From an uncultured Bacteroidota bacterium (lineage in GTDB: Bacteria > Bacteroidota > Rhodothermia > Rhodothermales > UBA10348): a stretch of 64,000 nucleotides of DNA. Position numbers and translations under genes: made by a program. The notes beneath the pieces are model-generated. The model had not been told where the DNA came from, made no database searches, and saw only the letters and a list, made by a program, of their open reading frames with translations. Numbering within the stretch: the stretch's first letter is position 1; each line of letters opens with the position of its first letter. The stretch spans positions 1-64,000 of the forward strand of contig CALFHN010000050.1 in NCBI GenBank assembly GCA_937876355.1. The letters are read 5' to 3'. This document shows positions 21,196-31,364 of this stretch, in pieces.

Positions 21196-22377
21196 TCAAC
21201 CTTTACAGATTTGAGCGATGTTTTCACAGAATCGGTTTATTTCATCTTCTGTATTGTAATAGTGGACAGAAGCGCGAATCATGACTGGTAAATCGCGAGT
21301 TTCAGCGTCCAACCGGGACCATTCTGGGTGGGAAAGCTGGACATTAATTTTTTGTCGATCAAGCTCGGCTTTGATTTCTACCGCTTTCGTCTTGTTGTGC
21401 GAAAAAGTGCAGATACCACCCATTACCACTCCAATATCGTGTACAGTCACCCCATTTATTTCTCTGAGTTGGTTTCGGAGCGCGGTTGCTAGGGTTGAAA
21501 TTCGAGCGAATGTTTGCTCTGGCCCGAGATCCAGCAGGTACCTAACGGCGCGCCCGAGCCCTATTTTTCCTGCCACATATCCTTCCCAGTTTTCAAACCG
21601 ACTTGAATCAGGCCTCATCTCGTATTCGTTCATTTTGGTCCAAACGGCAGCATGAAGGTCAAGGAAGGGCGGTTCGATTAGATCTATGGAAGCGGTTCGA
21701 ACGTATAAAAACCCGGTCCCCCTCGGTCCTCGAAGATATTTTCGACCGGTACCTGACAAAAAATCACAGCCTATATCATCCACATTTACAGGTACTTGGC
21801 CCACCGATTGGCACGCGTCCAATACATAGGGTACACCATGTTTTCGAGCTACTGAGCCAATTTTACTAGCCGGGTTGACCAGTCCGCTATTGGTCGGAAT
21901 ATGAGTTGCGCATATTAGTCGTGTTCTTGACGTTATGCGCTGATCTAGAAGCTCTAAGTCCATCTGGCCGTAAGAGTCATTTGGAATGGCATCAATGATG
22001 ATTCCATCATTCTTTACTCTTTGCAGCATGGCGATGTAGCTACTTGCGTAAGAAGCCTGATCTGCAATAATTCGGTCGCCGGGTCGAAGCTTCATGCCAT
22101 AAAAAACTTGGTCCCATGCGCGGGTTGCATTTTCCTGCAGTGCAATTTCGCCAGGTTTTGCGCCAATTAATTCTTCAATGGCAGAGTACGTATCTGAATA
22201 CAGATGATCGGACTTGTGATGGGCCTCATACCCTCCAATCATGGCCTCAAGTGTCAAATGATCGGTTATCGCATCGAGTACGGGCCGCGGCATAAGACCG
22301 GTTCCAGCATTATTAAAATGCAAAACTGACTCGGAGCCAGGCGTTTCTTTTCGGATGGCTGGAATATCTAATGACAT
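21196..22377 (-). CDS. Aminotransferase class V-fold PLP-dependent enzyme
   Basis: HFNNAGTGLMPRPV, VLDACQSVGQVPV, GTGRKYLRGPRGTGFLYV. Confidence 0.88.
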   Translation of the reverse strand: MSLDIPAIRKETPGSESVLHFNNAGTGLMPRPVLDAITDHLTLEAMIGGYEAHHKSDHLYSDTYSAIEELIGAKPGEIALQENATRAWDQVFYGMKLRPGDRIIADQASYASSYIAMLQRVKNDGIIIDAIPNDSYGQMDLELLDQRITSRTRLICATHIPTNSGLVNPASKIGSVARKHGVPYVLDACQSVGQVPVNVDDIGCDFLSGTGRKYLRGPRGTGFLYVRTASIDLIEPPFLDLHAAVWTKMNEYEMRPDSSRFENWEGYVAGKIGLGRAVRYLLDLGPEQTFARISTLATALRNQLREINGVTVHDIGVVMGGICTFSHNKTKAVEIKAELDRQKINVQLSHPEWSRLDAETRDLPVMIRASVHYYNTEDEINRFCENIAQICKG

Positions 22378-22426
22378 ATGGAGGGATTCTGATTGAAAAA
22401 GGGTGTATTTTCGGAGACTAAGATAG

Positions 22427-22499
22427 GCCCTCGTAGCTCAGGGGATAGAGCACCGGTTTCCTAAACCGGGTGTCGCAAGTTCGAATCTTGCCGTGGGCA
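22427..22499 (+). tRNA. tRNA-Arg (anticodon CCT)
   Basis: Cloverleaf: GCCCTCG TA GCTC...; anticodon arm CCGGT-TTCCTAA-ACCGG; T arm GTTCGAATC; CCA not encoded. Confidence 0.92.
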
Positions 22500-22515
22500 C
22501 CCTAAAATATAGTAG

Positions 22516-22653
22516 CTATTGAAGTGCTACAATGTATTGATAGCCGAGAACACGTCCGAATTCGTGTGTCTCGTAATTCATATGCCCGAAATGACGGGGA
22601 TTGAAGTGGTCAAAAGTGTTGGCGTTTCCTCTGACCCAACACGGAATGGTTGA
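22516..22653 (+). pseudogene. Remnant of a response-regulator receiver domain
   Basis: Frame reads LLKCYNVLIAENTSEFVCLVIHMPEMTGIEVVKSVGVSSDPTRNG*; core resembles receiver motif (D)L.xxDIxMPEMxGIEVV. Confidence 0.55.
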
Positions 22654-22732
22654 GTCAAAAAATCACCCCCGAGCAACTTTTACCTGGGTTAACCCGTCAT
22701 TTAACTACAATCAATAACTGTGAGCTTGGCAA

Positions 22733-23182
22733 ATGAAACACATTACGTTCTACCTATTACTTTTTATGCTATCAACTGGGGTCAGCACTGCCCAAACTGA
22801 TCAGCAAGGGGTTCACGATGCAGTAGAAGATTATCTCGAAGGGTTGTATCAAGCTGCGCCGGAAAGAATTGAGCGGAGCGTCAGCAAGAACCTCGTAAAA
22901 TATGGGTACTGGCGCGAAACAGCAGAAGATGAATATTCCGGCTCGGCCATGACCTACGACCAATTGTTCAGATTAGCGTCGGGCTGGAATGTTGGAAATA
23001 AAATGAAAATCGATGATTCCACCCCTAGAGAAATCGTGGTACTGGATGTGCTAGACAAGACTGCCGTGGCAAAGCTGACCGCGCAGTGGGGCGTAGACCA
23101 TTTTCAATTGGCTAAAATTGATGGAAAATGGATGATCAAGCATATTTTGTGGCAAGCGCACCCAATTAGTGATGACCATTAG
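22733..23182 (+). CDS. NTF2-like / putative lumazine-binding family secreted protein
   Basis: Signal peptide; VHDAVEDYLEGLYQAAPERIERSVS...DVLDKTAVAKLTAQWGVDHFQLAKIDGKWMIKHILWQ. Confidence 0.8.
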   Translation: MKHITFYLLLFMLSTGVSTAQTDQQGVHDAVEDYLEGLYQAAPERIERSVSKNLVKYGYWRETAEDEYSGSAMTYDQLFRLASGWNVGNKMKIDDSTPREIVVLDVLDKTAVAKLTAQWGVDHFQLAKIDGKWMIKHILWQAHPISDDH

Positions 23183-23352
23183 AATATCTTAGTGAGCACA
23201 AGGTGGCGAAAAGCCGAGTTTCTGAGTGGTACGCAGGCTTCAGGGTCGAAATATCGACCATAAACGAAGTCTATGGCGATGGGTATTACGACGACCAATT
23301 TCCTTCGGCATAAACGCACGAGCGGCCAAAACTATCGGATCGGGTAACTGGC

Positions 23353-24036
23353 CTAAACCCCAAATCGGAATGTTAGCGTCGTGTAGCTCGAAACTTTCTT
23401 GTTATTTTCGCGAGCTGGGCTGAAAAGGTATCGTTTGGCAGCGTCCAATGCGGATTCTTCTAACCCGTAACCGACGACGGCAACGATTTCTCGTTGTTTT
23501 TGATCTTTGCTAAGCAAAAATCTTTCGACCACCCGAGCCTCCGTTACACGACCCATTTCGTTTACAAGAACTTCGATTACAATTTCAGCTCTGACGTTTT
23601 TTCGTTCTGCCTCTCGAGGGTAATCGCCAACAGAGATTCGAATCGGTGAAGGACCGGCATCCGCTCGCGCGGCAAAACTTGCTCCTTCTGTAGTTCCTTT
23701 AACTTCTTCCTTGTCTTTGCCCGGAGCTTCAAGGGTCAAAGAAACATCGGCAATTTCGATTTCGATATCGTCAAGAATGAAATCATCTGGCATTATAATT
23801 GGAGGAGCGGGTACAGGGGGAGCTGGTCTGTTTTTTTCTTGTCTTGTTTGTTGAATTTCCTCCGCCTGAATAACCTCCTGCCCCCTTGAGTCAAATACTA
23901 GGCCTGAATTGTCTTCAGAAAGCGACGGCCAAAACCAAATGGCAGAATTTACGGCAAGAAGGCTCAATACAAACGTCGCCAGGATATGCATCCTGTATTG
24001 TTCTCTGCGCTTTGTATTTTTTTCAAACTTGTTCAA
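23353..24036 (-). CDS. TonB-like energy transducer
   Basis: N-terminal TM, Pro-rich stretch, C-terminal VRAEIVIEVLVNEMGRVTEARVVER...ALDAAKRYLFSPARENNKKVSSYTTLTFRF. Confidence 0.85.
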   Translation of the reverse strand: MNKFEKNTKRREQYRMHILATFVLSLLAVNSAIWFWPSLSEDNSGLVFDSRGQEVIQAEEIQQTRQEKNRPAPPVPAPPIIMPDDFILDDIEIEIADVSLTLEAPGKDKEEVKGTTEGASFAARADAGPSPIRISVGDYPREAERKNVRAEIVIEVLVNEMGRVTEARVVERFLLSKDQKQREIVAVVGYGLEESALDAAKRYLFSPARENNKKVSSYTTLTFRFGV

Positions 24037-24495
24037 ATGGTCAATAGTGGGGTCTAGTCGGGGGAAGCCGAAGCGTGTTTAAATGAATCTGAGGGCCAAA
24101 TTACTGAAGCTTTCTCGTTTGATCTGAACGTATTCAAGATATTGTACGAACCGTAGACTTTTCGGATTCTGTAGAGTTGCCGAATGGTTCTGGAAGCCGT
24201 CCGACCTGAAGACCATGACTATTGAATGAGATTTTAAATAAGGAGTGGTCAAAATTTTGCGTGCGGACAGGCTTCAACGTATTTTTGGGAATTCGGTAAA
24301 TCGGGACGTTTACGGAATTTGAATAGCAAGTCGATGGTTTTGACATCGGCACTCGGTGAACTCGATTTTGAGAGAATCGGATTTGCCAAACCAAAACAGA
24401 AGTTGGATAAAACCAACATTTAATTAGGATTTCCAGGCCCGGATAATCAGTGCTGTATAGCTCTTCTGCCTTCGGCAAGACCAACTTTTGAATAA

Positions 24496-24529
24496 GCCTT
24501 CCCTGAGGTTCTGGGAAGGCTTTTTTTTT
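24496..24529 (+). terminator. Strong intrinsic terminator upstream of carA
   Basis: GCCTTCCC-TGAGGTTCT-GGGAAGGC followed by TTTTTTTTT. Confidence 0.85.
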
Positions 24530-24598
24530 GAGGTTTTGATAGGTAGAGCCCAAAAAGGCACTCTCAAGGAATGGAAACACTCTTTTTAGAAAACAATT

Positions 24599-25765
24599 AT
24601 GAGTCTACCCGGCGAAAACGTGTTGGAAAACCCTCTATGTAAATTGGCGCTTGCCGATGGGACGGTAGTGACCGGATCCGCGGTGGGCTTTCATGGTGAG
24701 ACAGGTGGGGAACTGTGCTTTAATACTTCTATGACGGGGTATCAAGAGATCTTTTCTGATCCATCATATCATGGTCAAATCATGATGATGACGTACCCGC
24801 ACATCGGAAATTACGGCGCTTCGGACGACGACATGGAAGCGTTGAAACCCATGGTATCGGGCGTGGTCGTCAGATCTTTTTCTCATCGCTTTTCAAACCA
24901 ACATAGGAGTCAGTCATTAGATGATTTTATGAAGCTCCATCAACTTGTTGGCATTTCTGGAATTGACACGCGGGCTCTGGTTCTTCACATACGGGAAAAG
25001 GGGGTAATGAACGCTGTCATTTCGTCTGTCGATTTGGACGATGATTCCCTCGTTTCCAAGGCCAGAAATTGGCCTTCAATGGATGGTTTAGAGTTGGCAA
25101 GCCGTGTAACTGTCGAAAAAACCTACGATTTTGCGACGGGAGAGGGCCCACGTATTGCTGTTTATGATTTTGGGGTCAAGCAAAATATTTTAAAATCGTT
25201 CAAGGCTAAGGGCTGTTCAGTTCGCGTATTTAGTGCGAGCACCAATCTGGAAACAGTGCTTTCATGGAATCCGGATGGCATATTTTTCTCAAACGGTCCA
25301 GGAGATCCTCGGGCCATGCCGGAAACCGTTTTGCTGGTTCAACAGGCCATGAAAACTGAGATACCGCTATTTGGAATTTGCTTGGGACATCAATTGTTAT
25401 GCTTAGCAGCTGGATTCGAAGTTTATAAAATGTTCGTTGGGCACCGCGGAGCAAATCATCCGGTTCAAAATCTAGTTTCGAGAAAAGTGGAAGTTTCCAC
25501 TCAAAACCACGGTTTTGCGGTCGATAAAAAGTCATTACGAGATGACGTGGCTGAATTGACCCACATAAATCTTAATGACGGGACCCTGGAAGGAGTCCGG
25601 TTTAAAAACTGCACAGCGTTTTCTGTTCAATATCACCCGGAGGCTTCACCGGGTCCCCACGATAGTCACTACCTCTTTAATGAATTCATGAGAGACATTT
25701 CGGAACGACGCGGCGTGAAGGCGTCAAATTTTGTAAGTCCAGAAATGATTTATGCAGCCCGATAA
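24599..25765 (+). CDS. carA: Carbamoyl-phosphate synthase small subunit
   Basis: GTVVTGSAVGFHGETGGELCFNTSMTGYQEIFSDPSY; FGICLGHQLLCLAAG; QYHPEASPGPHDSHYLF. Confidence 0.97.
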   Translation: MSLPGENVLENPLCKLALADGTVVTGSAVGFHGETGGELCFNTSMTGYQEIFSDPSYHGQIMMMTYPHIGNYGASDDDMEALKPMVSGVVVRSFSHRFSNQHRSQSLDDFMKLHQLVGISGIDTRALVLHIREKGVMNAVISSVDLDDDSLVSKARNWPSMDGLELASRVTVEKTYDFATGEGPRIAVYDFGVKQNILKSFKAKGCSVRVFSASTNLETVLSWNPDGIFFSNGPGDPRAMPETVLLVQQAMKTEIPLFGICLGHQLLCLAAGFEVYKMFVGHRGANHPVQNLVSRKVEVSTQNHGFAVDKKSLRDDVAELTHINLNDGTLEGVRFKNCTAFSVQYHPEASPGPHDSHYLFNEFMRDISERRGVKASNFVSPEMIYAAR

Positions 25766-25809
25766 CTCTCAGTACCCACATTTAGAACCAATACTCCACC
25801 TACAAAGGA

Positions 25810-28638
25810 ATGCCAAAGCGTACGGATCTTAAGAAGATACTTTTGATTGGAAGCGGTCCGATTATTATCGGGCAAGCATGTGAGTTCGACTATTCAGGAA
25901 GTCAAGCTGCTCGGTCGCTTCGTGCCGAAGGGTATGAGGTCATATTGGTGAATTCCAATCCGGCGACCATCATGACTGACCCGGTGACGGCCGATAAAAT
26001 ATTTTTGCAGGCATTAACCCCCGAATCAATCAAACAAATTGTTGAAGCGGAGCGTCCTGATGCCGTGTTGCCAACCATGGGTGGACAAACAGCTCTGAAT
26101 TTGGCCAATGTGCTTCATGAGGAAGGATATTGGGTTGAAATGGGAGTCGACGTAATTGGAGTCGACATTGACGCCATTAACATTACGGAAGACCGGCAAC
26201 TCTTTCGCAATTTGATGGAGTCCATTGGGATAGACCAAGCTCGGTCTCGTACGGCCAAATCGCTACTCGAGGCAAAAGAAATCACCCAGGAACTTGGTGG
26301 GTTGCCCATCGTGATCCGGCCTTCGTTTACCATGGGAGGGAGTGGTGGTGGAATCGTTTGGGCGCCCGACCAGTTTGACAAAAAAGTAATGCGTGGTCTT
26401 GAGCTTTCGCCCATCCACGAAGTATTGATTGAAGAGTGTTTGGTAGGTTGGAAAGAGTACGAACTGGAACTGTTGAGGGATCAAGCGGACAACGTTATTA
26501 TTATTTGTTCGATTGAAAATGTAGACCCCATGGGCGTCCACACCGGCGATTCGGTGACGGTTGCTCCCGTTCAAACGTTGACGGACAAACAGTACCAAAT
26601 TATGAGGGACGCAGCCATTTTGATGATGCGTTCGATTGGGACGTTTGCAGGAGGCTGCAACGTTCAATTTGCGGTCGATCCCAAAACGGGGAGGATGATC
26701 GCCATTGAAATCAACCCTCGTGTTTCTAGGTCTTCAGCACTGGCCTCGAAAGCTACTGGATATCCAATCGCCAAAGTGGCCTCTAAGCTTGCCGTCGGAT
26801 ATACGCTTGACGAGCTTAAAAACGATGTTACTGGAACCACATCGGCCTGTTTTGAGCCAGCCTTGGATTATGTGGTGACAAAAATTCCTCGCTTCAACTT
26901 TGAAAAGTTTGAGGGGGTAGACGAGGAATTGACCACTCAAATGAAGTCTGTTGGTGAAGTAATGGCAATTGGGCGTACGTTTCCTGAGAGCCTTCAAAAA
27001 GCGTGGCAAAGCCTTGAAAATGGATACGCAGGCCTAGGTGCCGACAGGGATGAATCTCCTCGTTATGAAATTCGTGATCGACTTAAAAAGTCATACTGGG
27101 ATCGCACGCTTCAGATTAGAAACGCTTTTAAGTTCGGAGCCTCAGTCGAAGAGCTTGCTGATATTACTAAGGTTGATCCTTGGTTTTTGTATCAAATTCA
27201 GGATATCGTAGGTGTCGAAGAAGCGATTCGGTCCCAAAGCCTACAGCAGATGGACCGTGCGTTTATGCTTCATGTTAAACAATACGGGTTTTCTGATATA
27301 CAAATTGCCTATCTGGTCGAAGACAACGTGACAGAGGAGGAAGTCAGGGCGTATCGCAAGTCTCTCGGATTAATTCCCTCCTATCAAGTTGTGGATACGT
27401 GCGCGGGCGAATTTCCAGCCAAAACACCGTATTTCTACTCTACCTACGCCACAAATAATGAAAGCCAGGTTTCAGACCGGAAAAAAGTGGTGATTTTGGG
27501 CTCCGGACCAAACCGGATAGGTCAAGGGATAGAATTTGATTATTCGTGTGTCCACGGCGTGTTGGCAGCCAAGGAAATGGGATACGAAGCGATCATGATC
27601 AATTGTAATCCCGAAACCGTTTCTACTGATTTTGACGTGGCAGATAAGCTCTATTTCGAACCCGTTTTCTGGGAACGGGTCAACGATATTCTTGAGCACG
27701 AAAAGCCTGAAGGGGTCATTGTTCAATTGGGTGGCCAGACTGCGCTCAAATTAGCGAGGGATTTTGAGAAAAACGGTATCACTATTTTTGGTACTCAGTT
27801 CGCAAACATGGACATGGCTGAAGATCGAAGCCAGTTTTCCGATATTCTGAAAGAGTTGAAGATTCCGTTTCCTCCTTATGGAGCTGCACGATCGGTTCAA
27901 GAGGCGATTGATACCGCAGAAGGAATTGGTTATCCGCTACTGGTTCGTCCGAGTTACGTTTTAGGTGGTCAGGGAATGCGCATCGCGATCAACAAAGAAG
28001 AGGTTGAAAAATATGTCAACCAAATCTGGAAGTTGATGCCAGACAACGTGATACTGTTAGACCTCTTTCTAGAGGATGGTATTGAGCTAGACGTTGATGC
28101 CATTTGCGATGGCGACGAAGTTTGGGTGGCTGGCATCATGCAGCACATCGAACCGGCTGGTGTCCATTCGGGTGATTCAACTGCGGTTCTCCCACCTTAT
28201 TCTTTATCCCATGAGATACAAGAAACCGTTCGGGAATACATGGATGCAATTGGACGGCGGCTTGGCGTTCTAGGATTGGTAAATGTCCAAATGGTGATTA
28301 AAAACGATCTTGTTTACGTGATTGAAGCCAATCCGCGCGCGTCTAGGACGGTTCCTTTTGTGGCAAAAGCGACAGGAGTTCCTATATCTAATATCGCGAC
28401 AAAAGTGATGTTGGGAGCAAAAATTGACGAATTTCGGAAACGAGGAATATTGGAATCAACCTTGGTCGGATATGCGGTTAAGGAACCCGTCTTTTCGTGG
28501 GATAAGTTTCCGGAAGTGCGGAAAGAGCTTGGACCGGAGATGAAATCGACGGGCGAAGCCATTGCTTTCATCGCAGACTTCAAGGACGAACATTTCCGCA
28601 AACCGTTTGAAATGCGCAATTTATACCTTTCAAGGTAG
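25810..28638 (+). CDS. carB: Carbamoyl-phosphate synthase large subunit (lacks C-terminal MGS-like domain)
   Basis: Two ATP-grasp halves; ends ...RKPFEMRNLYLSR at 942 aa. Confidence 0.97.
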   Translation: MPKRTDLKKILLIGSGPIIIGQACEFDYSGSQAARSLRAEGYEVILVNSNPATIMTDPVTADKIFLQALTPESIKQIVEAERPDAVLPTMGGQTALNLANVLHEEGYWVEMGVDVIGVDIDAINITEDRQLFRNLMESIGIDQARSRTAKSLLEAKEITQELGGLPIVIRPSFTMGGSGGGIVWAPDQFDKKVMRGLELSPIHEVLIEECLVGWKEYELELLRDQADNVIIICSIENVDPMGVHTGDSVTVAPVQTLTDKQYQIMRDAAILMMRSIGTFAGGCNVQFAVDPKTGRMIAIEINPRVSRSSALASKATGYPIAKVASKLAVGYTLDELKNDVTGTTSACFEPALDYVVTKIPRFNFEKFEGVDEELTTQMKSVGEVMAIGRTFPESLQKAWQSLENGYAGLGADRDESPRYEIRDRLKKSYWDRTLQIRNAFKFGASVEELADITKVDPWFLYQIQDIVGVEEAIRSQSLQQMDRAFMLHVKQYGFSDIQIAYLVEDNVTEEEVRAYRKSLGLIPSYQVVDTCAGEFPAKTPYFYSTYATNNESQVSDRKKVVILGSGPNRIGQGIEFDYSCVHGVLAAKEMGYEAIMINCNPETVSTDFDVADKLYFEPVFWERVNDILEHEKPEGVIVQLGGQTALKLARDFEKNGITIFGTQFANMDMAEDRSQFSDILKELKIPFPPYGAARSVQEAIDTAEGIGYPLLVRPSYVLGGQGMRIAINKEEVEKYVNQIWKLMPDNVILLDLFLEDGIELDVDAICDGDEVWVAGIMQHIEPAGVHSGDSTAVLPPYSLSHEIQETVREYMDAIGRRLGVLGLVNVQMVIKNDLVYVIEANPRASRTVPFVAKATGVPISNIATKVMLGAKIDEFRKRGILESTLVGYAVKEPVFSWDKFPEVRKELGPEMKSTGEAIAFIADFKDEHFRKPFEMRNLYLSR

Positions 28639-28644
28639 AAATTG

Positions 28645-28680
28645 GGTATTACCCGACCCCTATTGGGGGAGGGAAATACC
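28645..28680. terminator. Symmetric hairpin just after carB
   Basis: GGTATT-A-CCC-GA-CCCC-TATT-GGGG-GA-GGG-A-AATACC: stem with A.A and tandem G.A oppositions; 6 nt after the stop. Confidence 0.55.
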
Positions 28681-28711
28681 TAAAATTTGTATCTATCCCG
28701 GTAGGGGTGGG

Positions 28712-29164
28712 TTAGCGAATGCCCGGGTGGACATCCGAAATCGTGAGGGATATCTCGTCGTCAACGGCAAATTCAATCCAGTCGATCGAAACGGACGTTG
28801 GGTAGCCCCATTCGGAATATTCAGCCTGCACTGAAAAAGCTTCTGTTTGGGCACTTTGGATCATATCGAAAATATCTTCCATCGATTCTATCCACTGCAA
28901 ATCTTGTTCAAGAACTGGTTCATCTCGCCAAATATTGTAGGCGGAGGTAACACTCCCGTTTTTGACCTGTACCCAGTGTTCGCCACCATTGACGCAAAAA
29001 CATCCCCTCACCACGGTGAAATAGTACGTCCCGTCTTGAAAATTATCCCACTGTTCTTGATAGTCAGGATCCCTACCTATCCGCGGGTCGTCAGGGCCCG
29101 TGATTTCGCACCCGGCAATCAGGAAGAACATCAACACTATTAAAACGCGAAAGGGTGGGGGCAT
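28712..29164 (-). CDS. DUF6174-like lipoprotein
   Basis: Lipobox FFLIAGC; YYFTVVRGCFC...EYSEWGYPTSVSIDWIEFAVDDEISLTISDV. Confidence 0.75.
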   Translation of the reverse strand: MPPPFRVLIVLMFFLIAGCEITGPDDPRIGRDPDYQEQWDNFQDGTYYFTVVRGCFCVNGGEHWVQVKNGSVTSAYNIWRDEPVLEQDLQWIESMEDIFDMIQSAQTEAFSVQAEYSEWGYPTSVSIDWIEFAVDDEISLTISDVHPGIR

Positions 29165-29259
29165 AATTGACGATAATCGATTTCCAAAAACAATGTCCAG
29201 AAGAGAGTCGAATTTGCTTCGCCAGCTCCGAGCTTCAAAAATAGGGTCGCTCGATCGAA

Positions 29260-30582
29260 CTAAATAATAGGAAAGCTTTCCATTTCGGGGATTTCCACTT
29301 GCCCTTTAGAGTTCATTCGACCCAACTGAACCGTTTGGATGGTTCCAGATCGGACCTCATCATATTCAGCATTAACTAGAATATGGTTATCCGTAAATCC
29401 ACTCATTTTATTGTGCGACTCCAGGCTTTCCCAAAGAACTGGCCGATGGTGCCCGTAAAAACGGGAATAAAAAGCACCCTTCTTCTTTTCGGATACTACT
29501 CGAAGTCGCCTATTTCGCTCTGACCGCACACCTTTGTCGACAAACGACCCCCCCATCAATTCCAGCTGATCCACAGCTATGGTTTCAGGGCGCTCAGAAT
29601 AGGTAAACACATGCAGATAACTTATCGGAAGGGACTCAATGAACGAATACGTCTGTTCGAATTGAGCGTTTCCTTCGGCAGGAAACCCAACAATAACATC
29701 GACCCCAATGGCGGCATCCGGCATGACCGATAGGACGCGTTCAATTCGGCCTAGATAATCGGACGTACGATATCGCCTGCGCATTTTTCCCAACACAAAA
29801 TCATCGCCACTTTGCAGGGGCAGATGGAAGTGGGGCATGAACGCTCGGGATTCGCCAACAAAATCGATGATCTGGTCCGTCAACAGGTTTGGTTCGCAGG
29901 ATGATATCCGGAACCGATCAATTCCCGACACGCCATCCAGTTCTTGCAGTAACCCAAGAAGGTTTCCTCCCCGTTCTTGTCCAAAAAGGCCAATATTTAC
30001 GCCTGAAAGCACTATTTCTCGATATCCCCGAGATGCAATTTCTTCCGCTTGCCGGGTCAAATCAGACACCAGAGCTGAACGACTCTTGCCTCGCGCCTTT
30101 GGAATTGTACAAAACGAACATGTGTAGTCACACCCGTCTTGAACCTTCAAAAATGCTCTAGTTCGTTCGGATGCAGAAAAGGCAGCCCCAAATTCAGTCA
30201 CATCATCTATACACGAAACGTCTACTTGGGTCTTTTCCTTTTTGGTAAAGGCATCCACATACCGAAAGACATCAAACTTTTCGTTCGCGCCCAAAACGAC
30301 ATCGACTCCTGGGATGTTTGCGATTTGTTCTGGACGCAGTTGGGCGAAACAACCCGTCACGATGACACATGCCTCCTCGTTGGCACGAAGCGCCTTTCTA
30401 ATGGCCTGCCGACATTTTCGATCGGCCTGTTCGGTAACCGTACACGTATTGAGTACCACGACGTCTGCGGCTGCCCCAAAAGGCACTATTTCGTACTCAT
30501 GTGCCTTGAATTGTCCAGCAATCGTGCCGGTTTCAGCAAAGTTGAGCTTGCATCCTAGAGTATGAAATGAAACGCTTGGCAA
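29260..30582 (-). CDS. mtaB: tRNA t6A37 methylthiotransferase
   Basis: HTLGCKLNFAETG, radical SAM CDYTCSFCTIPKARGKSRS, VILSGVNIGLFG equivalents, TRAM-like C-terminus. Confidence 0.92.
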   Translation of the reverse strand: MPSVSFHTLGCKLNFAETGTIAGQFKAHEYEIVPFGAAADVVVLNTCTVTEQADRKCRQAIRKALRANEEACVIVTGCFAQLRPEQIANIPGVDVVLGANEKFDVFRYVDAFTKKEKTQVDVSCIDDVTEFGAAFSASERTRAFLKVQDGCDYTCSFCTIPKARGKSRSALVSDLTRQAEEIASRGYREIVLSGVNIGLFGQERGGNLLGLLQELDGVSGIDRFRISSCEPNLLTDQIIDFVGESRAFMPHFHLPLQSGDDFVLGKMRRRYRTSDYLGRIERVLSVMPDAAIGVDVIVGFPAEGNAQFEQTYSFIESLPISYLHVFTYSERPETIAVDQLELMGGSFVDKGVRSERNRRLRVVSEKKKGAFYSRFYGHHRPVLWESLESHNKMSGFTDNHILVNAEYDEVRSGTIQTVQLGRMNSKGQVEIPEMESFPII

Positions 30583-30686
30583 TGGAAAATGGGAATAGGA
30601 ATGAGGAATCTTTGGCGTAGATAGGGTAGCAGTCGAACGAAGATGGTATTTTCGGGTTTCCCCGATTCAATCACGCTGTAGGACAG

Positions 30687-31358
30687 TTGGAAATTATGTT
30701 TGCAAAAGAAGGTTATGGGCTAATCGTCGGTGCCGCGTTTATTGCCCTCGTAGTAGGTGGTTTAGGCTGGAAATATGGAGGCCCAATCGGAATCATTGCG
30801 ATGATTTTCGGAGTGCTGGTGCTCAGTTTCACGTTGTACTTTTTTCGTGATCCTGTTAGAATCATTCCTAGCGTCCCCACGAACACGATAATGTCCCCTG
30901 CGGATGGGAAAGTACTCCTTATCGATGAAATTGAAGAACCATTGTATTTCAATGGACCGGCCTTAAAAATTTCAATTTTTCTTTCGCCCTTAAACGTTCA
31001 TGTCAATCGGATTCCTACTGATGGAGTGATTGAGTTTGATGAGTATGTTTCCGGCGAATATCTGGTTGCGTGGCACGAAAAAGCGAGCGAATTAAATGAG
31101 AGATCGCAATTGGGTCTTTTACATCCATCAGGTCACAAAGTACTTTTTAAGCAGATAGCTGGTGCGGTTGCGCGGCGCATAGTTTATCATGTTACAGTAG
31201 GAGATGAAGTAAAATTAGGGGAACGATTTGGTATCGTGAAGTTTGGATCTAGGATGGATGTTATTATTCCTCGCGGGTCTACGGTTTCAGTCGCCATTGG
31301 CGATAAAGTCACGGGAGGGCAGACCATTCTTGGATATCTACCAGAGCCTGTTAACTAG
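30687..31358 (+). CDS. psd: Phosphatidylserine decarboxylase proenzyme (short form)
   Basis: FFRDPVRIIPSVPTNTIMSPADGKV; IFLSPLNVHVNRIPTDG; GIVKFGSRMDVIIPRG. Confidence 0.93.
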   Translation: MEIMFAKEGYGLIVGAAFIALVVGGLGWKYGGPIGIIAMIFGVLVLSFTLYFFRDPVRIIPSVPTNTIMSPADGKVLLIDEIEEPLYFNGPALKISIFLSPLNVHVNRIPTDGVIEFDEYVSGEYLVAWHEKASELNERSQLGLLHPSGHKVLFKQIAGAVARRIVYHVTVGDEVKLGERFGIVKFGSRMDVIIPRGSTVSVAIGDKVTGGQTILGYLPEPVN

Positions 31359-31364
31359 AATTAT

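Noticed and set aside
23176-23313. Open stretch reading ...KSRVSEWYAGFRVEISTINEVYGDGYYDDQFPSA*
   Set aside because: Protein-like composition, but I recognise no family and there is no start codon context; possibly another remnant, not supportable.
24134-24580. 148-aa minus-strand ORF upstream of carA
   Set aside because: Overlaps the terminator hairpin and lacks domain-like composition; treated as non-coding leader.
25810-28638. CarB appears truncated (no MGS-like regulatory domain)
   Set aside because: The RNLYLSR ending and ~940-aa length agree with my recollection of Bacteroidota CarB, so not treated as a decayed gene.
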